From Oscillospiraceae bacterium (GTDB lineage: Bacteria > Bacillota > Clostridia > Oscillospirales > Ruminococcaceae), in assembly GCA_009778065.1 (NCBI GenBank), contig WRKM01000022.1, forward strand, positions 1 to 59,407: a stretch of 59,407 nucleotides of DNA, read 5' to 3'. The notes under the pieces were generated by a model. It did no database searches. It was given only the letters and a program-made list of their open reading frames with translations, and was not told the origin of the DNA. This document shows positions 48,867 through 57,892 of the stretch, piece after piece; within the stretch, counting starts at the first letter, position 1; each line of letters begins with the position of its first letter. The translations under genes and the position numbers were made by a program.

Positions 48867-50108
48867 ATGAAGAAAAAAGCGTTAAAAGCGTTGTTTTATA
48901 TCTATCTCGTTATAGGCGCGTTTTTCATGTGGTATACGCTTACCGAATGGGGGTATTCAGGCAAAAAAACTTTTTTTTACGAGAACTTTTATGAAGCGCA
49001 AAGCTTTTTATTATATGCTTATTTGGTTGTCGTCGTTATTTTCTTCATAACTCGCTTTGATTTCATAAAGTTGCCAAAACCGCTCAAATCCAAAATCAGA
49101 TATACCGCTTGCTATGCGGTCACGGGAGCGATTATAATAACTTCCTGCGCGTTTAGCGCAATTAGTAGTTATCGCCAACAAGAAATGTGGAGAACCGAAC
49201 GGTTAGAAGTCATAAGCCAAGACATCGGCTTAAATTCTTATATGCCGTTCGGAGAGAATACTAAAGCGGTCTCTCTTAATGAGAAATCTGCTCTGCAATT
49301 CACCAACGATGACCAACTCCCGCGGCTTGACGGTGCGACTGCGTTTTATCCGGTTTATTCTGCATTTGCAAGGGCGGTATACCCAACAGCCCATTACACC
49401 CCTTACATATACCTAACTGACCTAAGCAGTGGGGGTGCCACCGTCCTCTGCACTACCACGCCGACAGCCTATGAACGGCTTATAAACGGCGAAACCGACA
49501 TTATATTTACGTTCGGTGCATCGAAGGAGCATTTAAAATCAGCCGAAGAAAAAGGCGTTAAGCTCAACTTTACGCCAATCGGAAAGGAAGCGTTCGTATT
49601 TTTTGTAAATTCGGAAAACTCCGTAAACTCGCTCACTTCCGAAGAAATAAGGCAAATCTATTCGGGGCAAATCACAAACTGGTCAGAGTTCGGCGGCTTC
49701 GATAAAGAAATCCGCGCTTACCAACGGGAGGTTAATTCGGGAAGCCAAACCGCTTTTATTGATTTTATGGGTGATACGCCGATTATTGAACCCGCCACGG
49801 ACGAGCTTTTTCATGAGATGTTTGGAATAATTAATGAAACCGCCTATCGGAATCATGATCACGCAATCGGATATTCTTTTCGGTTCTTCGCTACAGAAAT
49901 GGCGGATAATGACAAAATCACGCTTCTTGAAATAGACGGAATTTCCCCTACCCGCGAAAACATCGAGAATGGTACGTACCCGTTAATTTTTAATTTTTAT
50001 GCAGTTACGGCAGGCAGTGAAAATCCGAATGTCGAGTTATTTATTGACTGGATTCAATCGGAGCAGGGGCGTTATTTAATTGAGAAAACGGGATATACGG
50101 CTTATTGA
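48867..50108 (+). CDS. Membrane protein with PstS-like solute-binding domain
   Basis: 413 residues. Three hydrophobic helices in the first ~110 residues (ALFYIYLVIGAFFMWYTL, FLLYAYLVVVVIFFI, ACYAVTGAIIITSCAF) precede a periplasmic-binding fold (about 145-413): DGATAFYPVYSAFARAVY, GETDIIFTFGAS, LTSEEIRQIYSGQITNWSEFGG, RAYQREVNSGSQTAFIDF. This matches the phosphate-binding PstS layout, but it is anchored by several spans instead of a lipobox, and no pstCAB genes follow. GAGGAAGG supports ATG 48867. Ligand unproven. Confidence 0.82.
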   Translation: MKKKALKALFYIYLVIGAFFMWYTLTEWGYSGKKTFFYENFYEAQSFLLYAYLVVVVIFFITRFDFIKLPKPLKSKIRYTACYAVTGAIIITSCAFSAISSYRQQEMWRTERLEVISQDIGLNSYMPFGENTKAVSLNEKSALQFTNDDQLPRLDGATAFYPVYSAFARAVYPTAHYTPYIYLTDLSSGGATVLCTTTPTAYERLINGETDIIFTFGASKEHLKSAEEKGVKLNFTPIGKEAFVFFVNSENSVNSLTSEEIRQIYSGQITNWSEFGGFDKEIRAYQREVNSGSQTAFIDFMGDTPIIEPATDELFHEMFGIINETAYRNHDHAIGYSFRFFATEMADNDKITLLEIDGISPTRENIENGTYPLIFNFYAVTAGSENPNVELFIDWIQSEQGRYLIEKTGYTAY

Positions 50109-50119
50109 AAGGAAACCCT

Positions 50120-51175
50120 ATGAAAAACCACCTAATCGACCTAAACGACTTTTCTAAATCACACTGGGATGAAATCATAGCCCTCGGCGAGAAAATAATG
50201 GACAACCCCCATATTTACGAAGGCTCGTGCAGGGGCAGTATAATGGGTACGCTGTTTTATGAGCCGAGTACACGAACCCAAATGAGTTTTCAAAGTGCGA
50301 TGTTACGGCTCGGCGGCGGCATAATCGGCTTTGACAACCCCACAGCTTCAAGTATAGTCAAAGGCGAAAGCCTTAAAGACACCGTTAAAATCGTTTCGGG
50401 CTATTCGGACATAATGGTTATGCGGCACCCTGTCGCCGGTTCTGTAAAGGCGGCGGCTATGAGTGCCGATTGCCCTATTATAAACGCGGGCGACGGCGGA
50501 CACTTGCACCCTACCCAAACCCTCACGGATATGTTGACGCTCAGAAAAGAAAAAGGTCGCCTGAATAACCTTAAAATAGGCATCTGCGGCGACTTAAAAT
50601 ATGGCAGAACTGTACATTCTTTAGTTAAGGCTTTATCGTGTTATGAAAATAACAGTTTTGTTTTTATCTCTACGGACGAGTTGCAAATGCCCTCGTATAT
50701 AACCGCGCCGCTCGCGAATCACCGTAAGTCCGATTCTCTTGATGAAGTGATTGGCGAGCTTGATGTGCTTTATATGACGAGGATTCAAAGAGAACGGTTT
50801 CCGAGCGAGGCTGAATATGAAAAACAATCATCACGCTATATTTTAGATATGGAAAAGTTAGATAAAGGCAGGTCTGATTTAATCGTTTTGCACCCGCTTC
50901 CGCGGCTGAATGAAATAGCCGTTGAGGTTGACGACGACCCGCGTGCGCTTTATTTTAAACAAGCTAATTATGGTATGTACGTCAGAATGGCGTTGATACT
51001 GATTATATTAAATTATGACATAGAGCCGCCCGTGCTTATTAAAGGAAGGGTATACGAGGGGGTTAAATGTGAAAACGAGAAATGTATTCTGCAAACCGAA
51101 CCGCATTTAAAACATAGCTTTATTGAAAACTCTGACAAAACACTGACCTGCGAATATTGCGAGGCGAGAAAATAG
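50120..51175 (+). CDS. pyrB: Aspartate carbamoyltransferase with PyrI-like zinc tail
   Basis: 351 residues. Catalytic chain marks: FYEPSTRTQMSFQSAMLRLGG, MRHPVAGS, INAGDGGHLHPTQTLTDM, GDLKYGRTVHSL and VLHPLPRLNEI. It forms carbamoyl-aspartate in pyrimidine synthesis. The last ~40 residues (VKCENEKCILQTEPH ... LTCEYCEARK) have the four Cys and the C-I-x3-EP-x4-SF pattern of the zinc domain of the regulatory chain PyrI, but the PyrI nucleotide-binding domain is missing. AAAGGA precedes ATG 50120. The end nearly touches the convergent GLUG gene. Confidence 0.93.
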   Translation: MKNHLIDLNDFSKSHWDEIIALGEKIMDNPHIYEGSCRGSIMGTLFYEPSTRTQMSFQSAMLRLGGGIIGFDNPTASSIVKGESLKDTVKIVSGYSDIMVMRHPVAGSVKAAAMSADCPIINAGDGGHLHPTQTLTDMLTLRKEKGRLNNLKIGICGDLKYGRTVHSLVKALSCYENNSFVFISTDELQMPSYITAPLANHRKSDSLDEVIGELDVLYMTRIQRERFPSEAEYEKQSSRYILDMEKLDKGRSDLIVLHPLPRLNEIAVEVDDDPRALYFKQANYGMYVRMALILIILNYDIEPPVLIKGRVYEGVKCENEKCILQTEPHLKHSFIENSDKTLTCEYCEARK

Positions 51176-51177
51176 AA

Positions 51178-52749
51178 TTATCGTATGCCCCTCAGTTTCG
51201 GGTAATCGTTTTCCGGCATAAACCAAACACTCATAAAATCCCAACCCTCATAGGTTTCTATACTCTGCATTTCGGCTGTAGTTTTAGGTGCGACGTTTAT
51301 TCGGTCTGATGACGTTTCGGCAGTTTCCGAGTTAAAGTAGCAATTCACTTTGCTTCCGTAGATTGAGGGGGTAAATACATTGTTTCCTGTAGAATAACAA
51401 TTAATTATACTGCTTTCGTTATCCTGCGTGCCTATAAACCCGCCATCCCAAAATGTGCCTTTGACATATCCTGTTGCGAAACAGTCACTGATAATTCCGT
51501 TATATTGCCGTCCGATAAAACCACCGCCATATGAACAAGCTCTTGAATCGCCTATGATGTTTCCTGCGGCAAAAGAGCTTTTTATTGTTCCGTTATCGGA
51601 TACCCCCGCAAAGCCTCCGATTTTGCCGCCGCATAACCAATATTCATTATTTATACATGCGACATCGCCTGTTGCGTAACTGTTGGTTATTTCTGCCCAT
51701 TTGTCAAGCTTGCCGACAAATCCGCCTATCTTGCCTTTTCCCTCAACCTTACAGCTTGAACTGCTGTTTTTGATAACAGTGCCTTCGCCCACGACATATC
51801 CGGCTAACCCCCCTGCATCCGAATCTACGTCCCCCGAAACAACTGTCACGATTCCTTCCGACCGACAGTTATCAATAACGTTCTCGCTGTATATTGAACC
51901 TACTAAACCGCCTGCGCTGACAATATTTTCCGCTTGAACCTTGATTGTAATGATTGAACTGCTGTTCCGAAGAACGCTTTTATCCGTCATTGTGCCGATA
52001 AGTCCGCCGACCCTGAGGTACATGGACGTTTCTGTGACAGCCGACAGGCTACCCGCTGAAGAACAGTTTTCAATTACAACACCGCCCGTAGCAAGACCTA
52101 TCAGCATACCCTGAGATTTATAGTAGTCCTTGGCGTTCGTTAAAGCTTCGACGTTAGCCGCCGTACAGTTGATTATTTTTCCGCCCTGTATACGTCCCGC
52201 TAATGCGCCGGTTTCGTTCTTGGCGATGATGTTTACACTCTCTACATTCAGCCTGTAAATATCCGCATTTTTTATTAACCCGAAAAGCCCTGCCGTGGAT
52301 AACTCGGGTCTGTTAATCCATATTCCGCTCACAGTATAGCCAACACCGTCAAACACACCGCTGAAAGCATTATGTTCAGTCGTACCTATGGGAAACCAGC
52401 CCGCGCCGTCGTTATATCCCGCACCGCCCTCCGAGAGAAACTCGCTCATATCTATATCATTCATAAGTACAAAATATTTTTCGGCATAACTTGAGCCGTT
52501 TTTTACTTTTTCGGAAAGATTTGCCAAATCTTCCGGGGTTTTTATTTGATAAGGTGATTGAACAGAGCCGTCACCGTCAAGGTCAAGCTCCTCAAAATTA
52601 AATCCGAAATTAATCTCGTCATACATATCCCGCATATACGGCACGTAAACAAGCCATATATAAAGCACACCGACAATCCCGACAGCCAAAATAACAAGCA
52701 GTACAATCAGCCGCGGGGTTAATATTTTACGGTATTTTACCTCTTCCAC
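51178..52749 (-). CDS. Membrane-anchored GLUG-repeat surface protein
   Basis: 523 residues. One N-terminal span (about 12-35) then a repetitive beta-helix-like outer part. GLUG-type units recur, for example AGLFGLIKNADI, GALAGRIQGGKIINC, GGLIGTMTDKSVLRNS, GGLVGSIYSENVIDNC, GGLAGYVVGEGTVIKNS and GGFVGKLDKWAEITNS. Such proteins often bind polysaccharide or other cells; no catalytic motif is seen. It starts with GTG at 52749 with AAAGGGTGG upstream. Confidence 0.85.
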   Translation of the reverse strand: MEEVKYRKILTPRLIVLLVILAVGIVGVLYIWLVYVPYMRDMYDEINFGFNFEELDLDGDGSVQSPYQIKTPEDLANLSEKVKNGSSYAEKYFVLMNDIDMSEFLSEGGAGYNDGAGWFPIGTTEHNAFSGVFDGVGYTVSGIWINRPELSTAGLFGLIKNADIYRLNVESVNIIAKNETGALAGRIQGGKIINCTAANVEALTNAKDYYKSQGMLIGLATGGVVIENCSSAGSLSAVTETSMYLRVGGLIGTMTDKSVLRNSSSIITIKVQAENIVSAGGLVGSIYSENVIDNCRSEGIVTVVSGDVDSDAGGLAGYVVGEGTVIKNSSSSCKVEGKGKIGGFVGKLDKWAEITNSYATGDVACINNEYWLCGGKIGGFAGVSDNGTIKSSFAAGNIIGDSRACSYGGGFIGRQYNGIISDCFATGYVKGTFWDGGFIGTQDNESSIINCYSTGNNVFTPSIYGSKVNCYFNSETAETSSDRINVAPKTTAEMQSIETYEGWDFMSVWFMPENDYPKLRGIR

Positions 52750-52782
52750 TTACGCCACCCTTTCATTTCCTGATGTAAAACA

Positions 52783-52811
52783 ATTATAACATGTTTTTTA
52801 CGAAAATGCAA
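52783..52811 (-). promoter_or_regulatory. Promoter of the GLUG-repeat gene
   Basis: Minus strand TTGCAT (52811-52806), 17-base spacer, TATAAT (52788-52783) preceded by TGT. Confidence 0.75.
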
Positions 52812-52843
52812 GTGGGGTCAGGGGGAGCGGAAATATAAATATA

Positions 52844-52872
52844 TTGACAAAAACGGCTTTTCGCGTTATAAT
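52844..52872 (+). promoter_or_regulatory. Promoter of HipA-like gene 1
   Basis: TTGACA (52844-52849), 17-base spacer, TATAAT (52867-52872). The stretch from here to the start codon is nearly repeated before HipA-like gene 2. Confidence 0.87.
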
Positions 52873-52906
52873 TTAGTCACAATAATTCCATTAAGGCGGT
52901 GAGAAA

Positions 52907-54064
52907 ATGAAATATATCTTAATGCACAGGAAAATAGCGGTTGCGGAGGTTGAAATTGACGAAGAAGTCTCTACAATATCAAGTATAGGCAAAGTGTTCG
53001 CACCCGAACATGTCCCTGTCGGAACAGGTTTTAAAGACGGAAAGGTGAACAGAGGTGAATTAAACGAGTGGTGGCATGGTCGCTCTATCCCCGCAAGCAG
53101 GCAAAATATTCGTGAAGCTATGGAAGATATGGGTATTTCTTCTTCAAACGAATTACTCACAAAATGTTTCGGACTTTCGCTTTCAGACCAATATTGGGTA
53201 AATCCTGTCGAAAATTCTCTAAAATGGGAAGACATAAACTTTTTTCACAACCCTTTTTCAGAAGATGTCGGTAATATTTTATTCGGTGAAGCACAGCACG
53301 ACAAAGAAATTAACCTCACTTCTCCCGATAATACTTCTGACGGATGGCTTAAAAAGAAGTGGAAAATTATTGATAAAAAACGGTGTCTTATAAAAGGCGG
53401 GAGTTTGCCATTTCACCAAGAACCGCTTAATGAAGCTTTTGCCACGGCAGTTATGAAACGCCTTAATATTACACACATTCCATATTCGGTTTTTATAGAG
53501 GATGAGCTACCCTATAGTGTATGTGAAGATTTTATAAACTCCGAAACCGATTTAGTAAGTGCATTTTATATTGTAAATGCTTCAAAAAAAGAAAATAATG
53601 TGTCAGCTTATCAGCATTTTTTAAACTGTTGTGAAACGTCGGGCGTTCCCAACGCGCAGGACAGTATTAATAAAATGTTAACATTAGATTACCTCATATT
53701 CAATGAAGACAGGCATTATAATAATTTCGGAGCCGTCCGAAATGCCGAAACGCTTGAATGGCTCGGCATCGCCCCTGTTTTTGACAGCGGAACATCGTTG
53801 TGGTATAATCAAACAAAAATTATACTTAATCCAAATATTTTAAAGAAAATTAAAACTAAGCCTTTCCGAAGCACCCATGAAGAACAAATCAAGTTGGTAA
53901 AAGACTTTTCGTGGCTTGATTTATCCGCTCTCAAAGGCATTGAGGACGAATTTCATGAAATCTTTTCACACTCTCCGTATATAGACGAAAAACGCATACA
54001 CGCTCTTTGTAAAGCATTTAAAAACAGGGTTGAAAGTCTTGAGGAGTATGTACACAGTCTTTGA
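52907..54064 (+). CDS. HipA-like serine/threonine kinase 1, without HipB
   Basis: 385 residues. The HipA-type kinase core is seen as CLIKGGSLPFHQEPLNEAFA (nucleotide-binding Lys region), YSVCEDFI, LDYLIFNEDRHYNNFGAVRN (catalytic loop N-x-D-R-H) and IAPVFDSGTSLW (metal-binding Asp). The N-terminal part (MKYILMHRKIAVAEVEI, then WWHGRSIPASR) has its own conserved character, unlike E. coli HipA. No HipB-like repressor is adjacent, so it may not be a classic toxin. GGCGGTGAG precedes the ATG. A paralogue lies at 57893. Confidence 0.87.
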   Translation: MKYILMHRKIAVAEVEIDEEVSTISSIGKVFAPEHVPVGTGFKDGKVNRGELNEWWHGRSIPASRQNIREAMEDMGISSSNELLTKCFGLSLSDQYWVNPVENSLKWEDINFFHNPFSEDVGNILFGEAQHDKEINLTSPDNTSDGWLKKKWKIIDKKRCLIKGGSLPFHQEPLNEAFATAVMKRLNITHIPYSVFIEDELPYSVCEDFINSETDLVSAFYIVNASKKENNVSAYQHFLNCCETSGVPNAQDSINKMLTLDYLIFNEDRHYNNFGAVRNAETLEWLGIAPVFDSGTSLWYNQTKIILNPNILKKIKTKPFRSTHEEQIKLVKDFSWLDLSALKGIEDEFHEIFSHSPYIDEKRIHALCKAFKNRVESLEEYVHSL

Positions 54065-54070
54065 ACCTAT
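53897..54070. repeat. 3' segment shared by the two HipA-like genes, copy 1
   Basis: About 174 bases match 58871-59044 with about 8 mismatches, running past the stop codon into CTAT. The rest of the two genes is much more diverged. Confidence 0.88.
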
Positions 54071-54117
54071 CATTGATACTTTAACAAAATTTAAGGTAAA
54101 TTTAGGTAAATTTACTC

Positions 54118-54155
54118 TTGACTTTTGCCGACATTGTAGTTTATAATGGTATAAT
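54118..54155 (+). promoter_or_regulatory. Promoter region of gene 54197
   Basis: TTGACT (54118-54123) with TATAAT at 54142-54147 (18-base spacer); a second TATAAT lies at 54150-54155. Confidence 0.7.
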
Positions 54156-54196
54156 GTAAAATATACGTCCCTGTGTTGGCGAGAGGAGTGGAGAAC

Positions 54197-54811
54197 GTGA
54201 CATACTGTTCAAAATGCGGTACCCAAAACGCAGATAACATGAATTTTTGCGGGAAATGCGGAAATTCCCTGAACGTCCAATCGATGCAAGCCGGTAATTC
54301 CGGTTATGCACAGCCGCAATTTCAATCACCGCCACGTAAAAAGAAAAAAACATGGCTGTTTATTTTAGTCGGAGTAATTATACTGATTATTTTAATCTCG
54401 CTTTTTTCGGATGATGAAAGCGTGAATGAAGGGTCGGGCTTGGGAAATGCTTTTGCGCCGCCTTCAGCGGAAATCGGTAATAGTCAGACTTTCCCGCAGG
54501 ATGTTAACTCGTCCCGGTTTTCCGATGCGGTCAACAATATTCTTGCCGGAGGAGGCAATTTTGACGGCGAAGATTATAGCGGCGGGAGCGGTGAGACTGT
54601 CGATTCTTTCAGCGGGGATTATGGCATTAATTATGCGGAAGCCTATAATGAAATTATTTACTGGACGGATGAGGAGTGGGATGTGTTTTTCACTTTTATG
54701 CAAACAAATTTCGGCAATGAGGCCGTCTCGTGTTTGGCGTCAATGGACGCAGAGCAGTTAATCCATGTGACGGTGGAAATATGTCTGGTTTTACAAGAGG
54801 GCTTATATTAA
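54197..54811 (+). CDS. Zinc-ribbon membrane protein
   Basis: 204 residues. An N-terminal zinc ribbon YCSKCGTQNADNMNFCGKCG (CxxC-x12-CxxC), a basic stretch RKKKKT, one membrane span (WLFILVGVIILIILISLF, about 58-75) and an acidic Gly/Ser-rich outer part without known motifs. GTG 54197 is used because GAGGAG lies 8 bases upstream. It has the same head layout as the protease gene that follows 12 bases later; the two are co-transcribed. Confidence 0.83.
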   Translation: MTYCSKCGTQNADNMNFCGKCGNSLNVQSMQAGNSGYAQPQFQSPPRKKKKTWLFILVGVIILIILISLFSDDESVNEGSGLGNAFAPPSAEIGNSQTFPQDVNSSRFSDAVNNILAGGGNFDGEDYSGGSGETVDSFSGDYGINYAEAYNEIIYWTDEEWDVFFTFMQTNFGNEAVSCLASMDAEQLIHVTVEICLVLQEGLY

Positions 54812-54823
54812 TAAGGAGTATCT

Positions 54824-57094
54824 ATGTTTTGTCAAAATTGCGGAAGTCGAAATCCGGATAATGCGGTATTTTGCAACAAATGCGGCACTAAATTTGCAGG
54901 TCGGCAGACGGTTTATCAACCGCAACAACCCCAATTTCAACCGCAACAACCCCAATTTCAGCCGCAGCAACCTCAATTTCAACCGCAGCAACCTCAATTT
55001 CAACCGCAGCAAAAGAAAAAACGCAGTTGGCTGATTGTATTGGCGTCAGTTGTGGTTTTATTTCTTTTGATTGCTTTTTTTGCCGATGAGGGCGAGGATT
55101 CCGAACCGGTATCAGGAAATTTTTCGCCCGGTCTTACACAAACAACAGTGGGAGATATTCCCGCGAATAACCCTAACATCGCTGAACAGAGAGACAACTT
55201 CGATGGCACATGGGCAATTTATTGGTACTTATGCGGTAGCGACTTGGAAACGCAAAATGCGTTTGCTACCGGCGACCTTGAGGAAATGATGTTAGTAAAT
55301 CTTCCCCCTAATGTCAGCGTAGTTATTGAGGCGGGTGGCGCCAACAGATGGCATAACGGCGCGGTGGACGGCAGTAACAGCCGCTATCTGTATGACAGCT
55401 CAGGACTTACATTTTTGGAACAACGACCGAGTGCAAACATGGGAGACAGCAAAACCCTGGAAGATTTTCTGAGATTTTGCAACACGAATTATCCCGCCGA
55501 CCGACAGGTTGTTATTCTTTGGAATCATGGCGGCGGTAGCGTTGCCGGCGTTGCATATGATGAGCGGTACAACTTTGACGCATTGACCTTGCCTGAAATA
55601 CGAAAGGCATTCGAGGCGACAAGCACACCCTCTAAGGAAAACCCACCCTATGAAATAGTTGGCTTTGACGCTTGCCTTATGGCGACTATTGATGTAGCAG
55701 ATACGCTAAACGGCGTGGCGCGGTATATGGTCGCCTCGCAGGAAGTGGAGTCCGGCAATGGTTGGGATTATACAGGGTTACTTCAAGCACTTGCCGATGA
55801 CCCCGGTATGTCCGGTGCGGAGTTTGGCAGGGCTATCTGCGACACTTATTATGCCGCCTGCGTTGCAGAATCTATATGGTTTCTGTCGATGCACGATGAA
55901 GTAACGCTCTCGGTAGTGGATTTGAGCCGCATAGACGCATTGATGTCCGCTTATTACGATATTGGTGCGGAATCCCTGTTTTACGCCGTCACCAATGAGA
56001 CCTATTTCAGTGAGTACGGACGTGCAGCGCGTAAAGCGGTCAGTTACGGCGGTAATAACTTTTGGTATGGCTATACAAATATGGTTGACTTGGGAGACCT
56101 TGTGCGGCAAGGCGGTGAAAGTCTGCTGCCGGAATACGGCTACGCATTGTTAGACGCGCTGAACGACTGCGTGATATATCAGGTAAAAGGACCGTTGCGT
56201 CAAAGGGCGAGCGGTTTATCTAAATATTATAATTTCGACGGCGATTATGCCAATTTCAAGGAGTACACGGCACTTCGCGATGATGACCCGTTCCATTGGT
56301 TCTATGACTTTCTGCTTACGGGTAGACTCTCCGCCGAAGGGGAGCGATATGTTCTCAATTTGGCGGAAAAGTACTCCCGTTCGCAGGAAATCAAAACAAA
56401 GAGCTTACCCAATACCGCAGAAGACGACCTTGAGGACTTTCCTATCGAACACACCGATGATGGTTACGTGATATTGGATTTAGGTTCGGAAATCTCAGAA
56501 AAGCTGACCGGTGTTTATTGCTACGTTTCTTATTATGATGAGGAAAACGAGATTATAATTATGCTCGGTCGGGATAGCGACTTGTATGCGGATTGGGAAA
56601 ACGGCGTTTTCATGGATAATTTTCGAGGAGTATGGGGTGCTATTGACGGCTGTCTTGTCTATATGGAACTGATAGATGAAGCGGATGACTTTCAGCTTTT
56701 CATAGTACCTGTTTTACTGAATGGTGAAGAATTTTCCCTCAGCGTCAGTTATACATACGAAACGGAGGAATATACAATACTCGGAGCAAGGCGCGGTATT
56801 GATGAGAATGGCATGGCAGATAAAAATCTTCGCCACCTTATATCCGGTGACGTAATTGAGCCTTTGCACTACGTCTTGTTTGACATGGACGATGATGACG
56901 AGGATTTTACAGTGATGGCTTTTGAAAGCTTGACCGTGACTGCTAATACGCACTTTGCAGAAACAGAATTAGCTGATGGCGTGTATATCTTCATGTTTGA
57001 GATGGTAGACGCGCAAAGTAACAGCTATTTATCTGAGGCGGCCGCATTTGCCATAGAGGACGGCGAGATATATTTGTTGGAATTTGATGAGTAA
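54824..57094 (+). CDS. Zinc-ribbon, single-span, clostripain-family (C11) protease
   Basis: 756 residues. Zinc ribbon FCQNCGSRNPDNAVFCNKCG (2-21), four QPQQPQF repeats (32-59), a membrane span (about 68-86), then a clostripain-like domain (about 125-480). The catalytic His lies in VILWNHGGGSVAG and the Cys in GFDACLMATIDVA, the usual C11 dyad, so cleavage after Arg/Lys is expected but unproven. A further ~270 residues are beta-rich and acidic. The zinc ribbon would be cytoplasmic and the protease outside. AAGGAG precedes the ATG. Confidence 0.9.
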   Translation: MFCQNCGSRNPDNAVFCNKCGTKFAGRQTVYQPQQPQFQPQQPQFQPQQPQFQPQQPQFQPQQKKKRSWLIVLASVVVLFLLIAFFADEGEDSEPVSGNFSPGLTQTTVGDIPANNPNIAEQRDNFDGTWAIYWYLCGSDLETQNAFATGDLEEMMLVNLPPNVSVVIEAGGANRWHNGAVDGSNSRYLYDSSGLTFLEQRPSANMGDSKTLEDFLRFCNTNYPADRQVVILWNHGGGSVAGVAYDERYNFDALTLPEIRKAFEATSTPSKENPPYEIVGFDACLMATIDVADTLNGVARYMVASQEVESGNGWDYTGLLQALADDPGMSGAEFGRAICDTYYAACVAESIWFLSMHDEVTLSVVDLSRIDALMSAYYDIGAESLFYAVTNETYFSEYGRAARKAVSYGGNNFWYGYTNMVDLGDLVRQGGESLLPEYGYALLDALNDCVIYQVKGPLRQRASGLSKYYNFDGDYANFKEYTALRDDDPFHWFYDFLLTGRLSAEGERYVLNLAEKYSRSQEIKTKSLPNTAEDDLEDFPIEHTDDGYVILDLGSEISEKLTGVYCYVSYYDEENEIIIMLGRDSDLYADWENGVFMDNFRGVWGAIDGCLVYMELIDEADDFQLFIVPVLLNGEEFSLSVSYTYETEEYTILGARRGIDENGMADKNLRHLISGDVIEPLHYVLFDMDDDDEDFTVMAFESLTVTANTHFAETELADGVYIFMFEMVDAQSNSYLSEAAAFAIEDGEIYLLEFDE
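54917..55012. repeat. 21-bp in-frame tandem repeat (QPQQPQF)
   Basis: Four full copies of a 21-base unit plus 12 bases, with C/T and A/G changes at third positions. Copy number could vary between strains. Confidence 0.92.
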
Positions 57095-57140
57095 AGCATT
57101 ATTCTCATCTCAAATTATTATTTTTTAAAGGAGTATCATT

Positions 57141-57824
57141 ATGCATTACGAAGTATTTGGAGGAAATCTTCCGGCTGTGACAGTTCATTTGGAAAACGGC
57201 GAGGCTGTTTATACGCAGGCGGGCGGCATGACGTGGATGTCGGCGGACATCAACATGGAAACGAACATGAAAGGCGGCTTTTTGAGAGGGCTTGGTCGTA
57301 TGATGAGCGGCGATTCGATGTTCATGGCAACCTATTCAGCGACCGGAAACGGGCAGTCCATAACCTTTGCGTCTACTTTTCCGGGCAACATCATTGTGCT
57401 TGATGTAGGGCAGGGACCTTATGTCATTCAAAAGAGTGCGTTTCTTTGCGCACAGCCCAATGTTGAACTAAAACTATATGCCGGAAACAGCATAAAATCC
57501 GGGTTGTTTGGCGGCGAAGGTTTAATTATGCAGGAGCTTTCGGGAAATGGCTTTGCGTTTCTTGAAATAGACGGTAGCGTAAAAGAAATAGAGCTTGCCC
57601 CCGGCGAAAAACTCAAGGTTGATACAGGCAACGTAGCCGCTTTTGAGCAACGGGTGAAGTATTCTGTTGAAATGGTCAAAGGATTTAAAAACATACTGTT
57701 CGGCGGCGAAGGTTTATTCTTGACTACAGTTGAAGGACCCGGTAAAGTTTGGCTGCAAACAATGACAGTACCCGGTTTGGCTTCAAAGCTTGTTCCGTTT
57801 CTGCCGTTTAAGAAGAACGATTAG
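57141..57824 (+). CDS. AIM24/TIGR00266 family protein
   Basis: 227 residues. A beta-rich protein with Gly-rich turns: VYTQAGGMTWMSADINMETNM, FLRGLGRMMSGDSMFMATYSA, GNIIVLDVGQGPYVIQKSAFLC, FGGEGLIMQELSGNGFAFLE and FKNILFGGEGLFLTTVEGPGKVWLQTM. This is the AIM24 fold pattern. The bacterial role is unclear. AAAGGAG precedes the ATG. It follows the protease gene by 46 bases and precedes HipA-like gene 2. Confidence 0.9.
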   Translation: MHYEVFGGNLPAVTVHLENGEAVYTQAGGMTWMSADINMETNMKGGFLRGLGRMMSGDSMFMATYSATGNGQSITFASTFPGNIIVLDVGQGPYVIQKSAFLCAQPNVELKLYAGNSIKSGLFGGEGLIMQELSGNGFAFLEIDGSVKEIELAPGEKLKVDTGNVAAFEQRVKYSVEMVKGFKNILFGGEGLFLTTVEGPGKVWLQTMTVPGLASKLVPFLPFKKND

Positions 57825-57830
57825 CCTATG

Positions 57831-57859
57831 TTGACAAAGACAAGTTTTCGCGCTATAAT
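57831..57859 (+). promoter_or_regulatory. Promoter of HipA-like gene 2
   Basis: TTGACA (57831-57836), 17-base spacer, TATAAT (57854-57859), close to the promoter at 52844 (shared TTTTCGCGNTATAATNTAGTC). Confidence 0.88.
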
Positions 57860-57892
57860 GTAGTCACAATACTCCATAAGGGCGGTGAGAAA

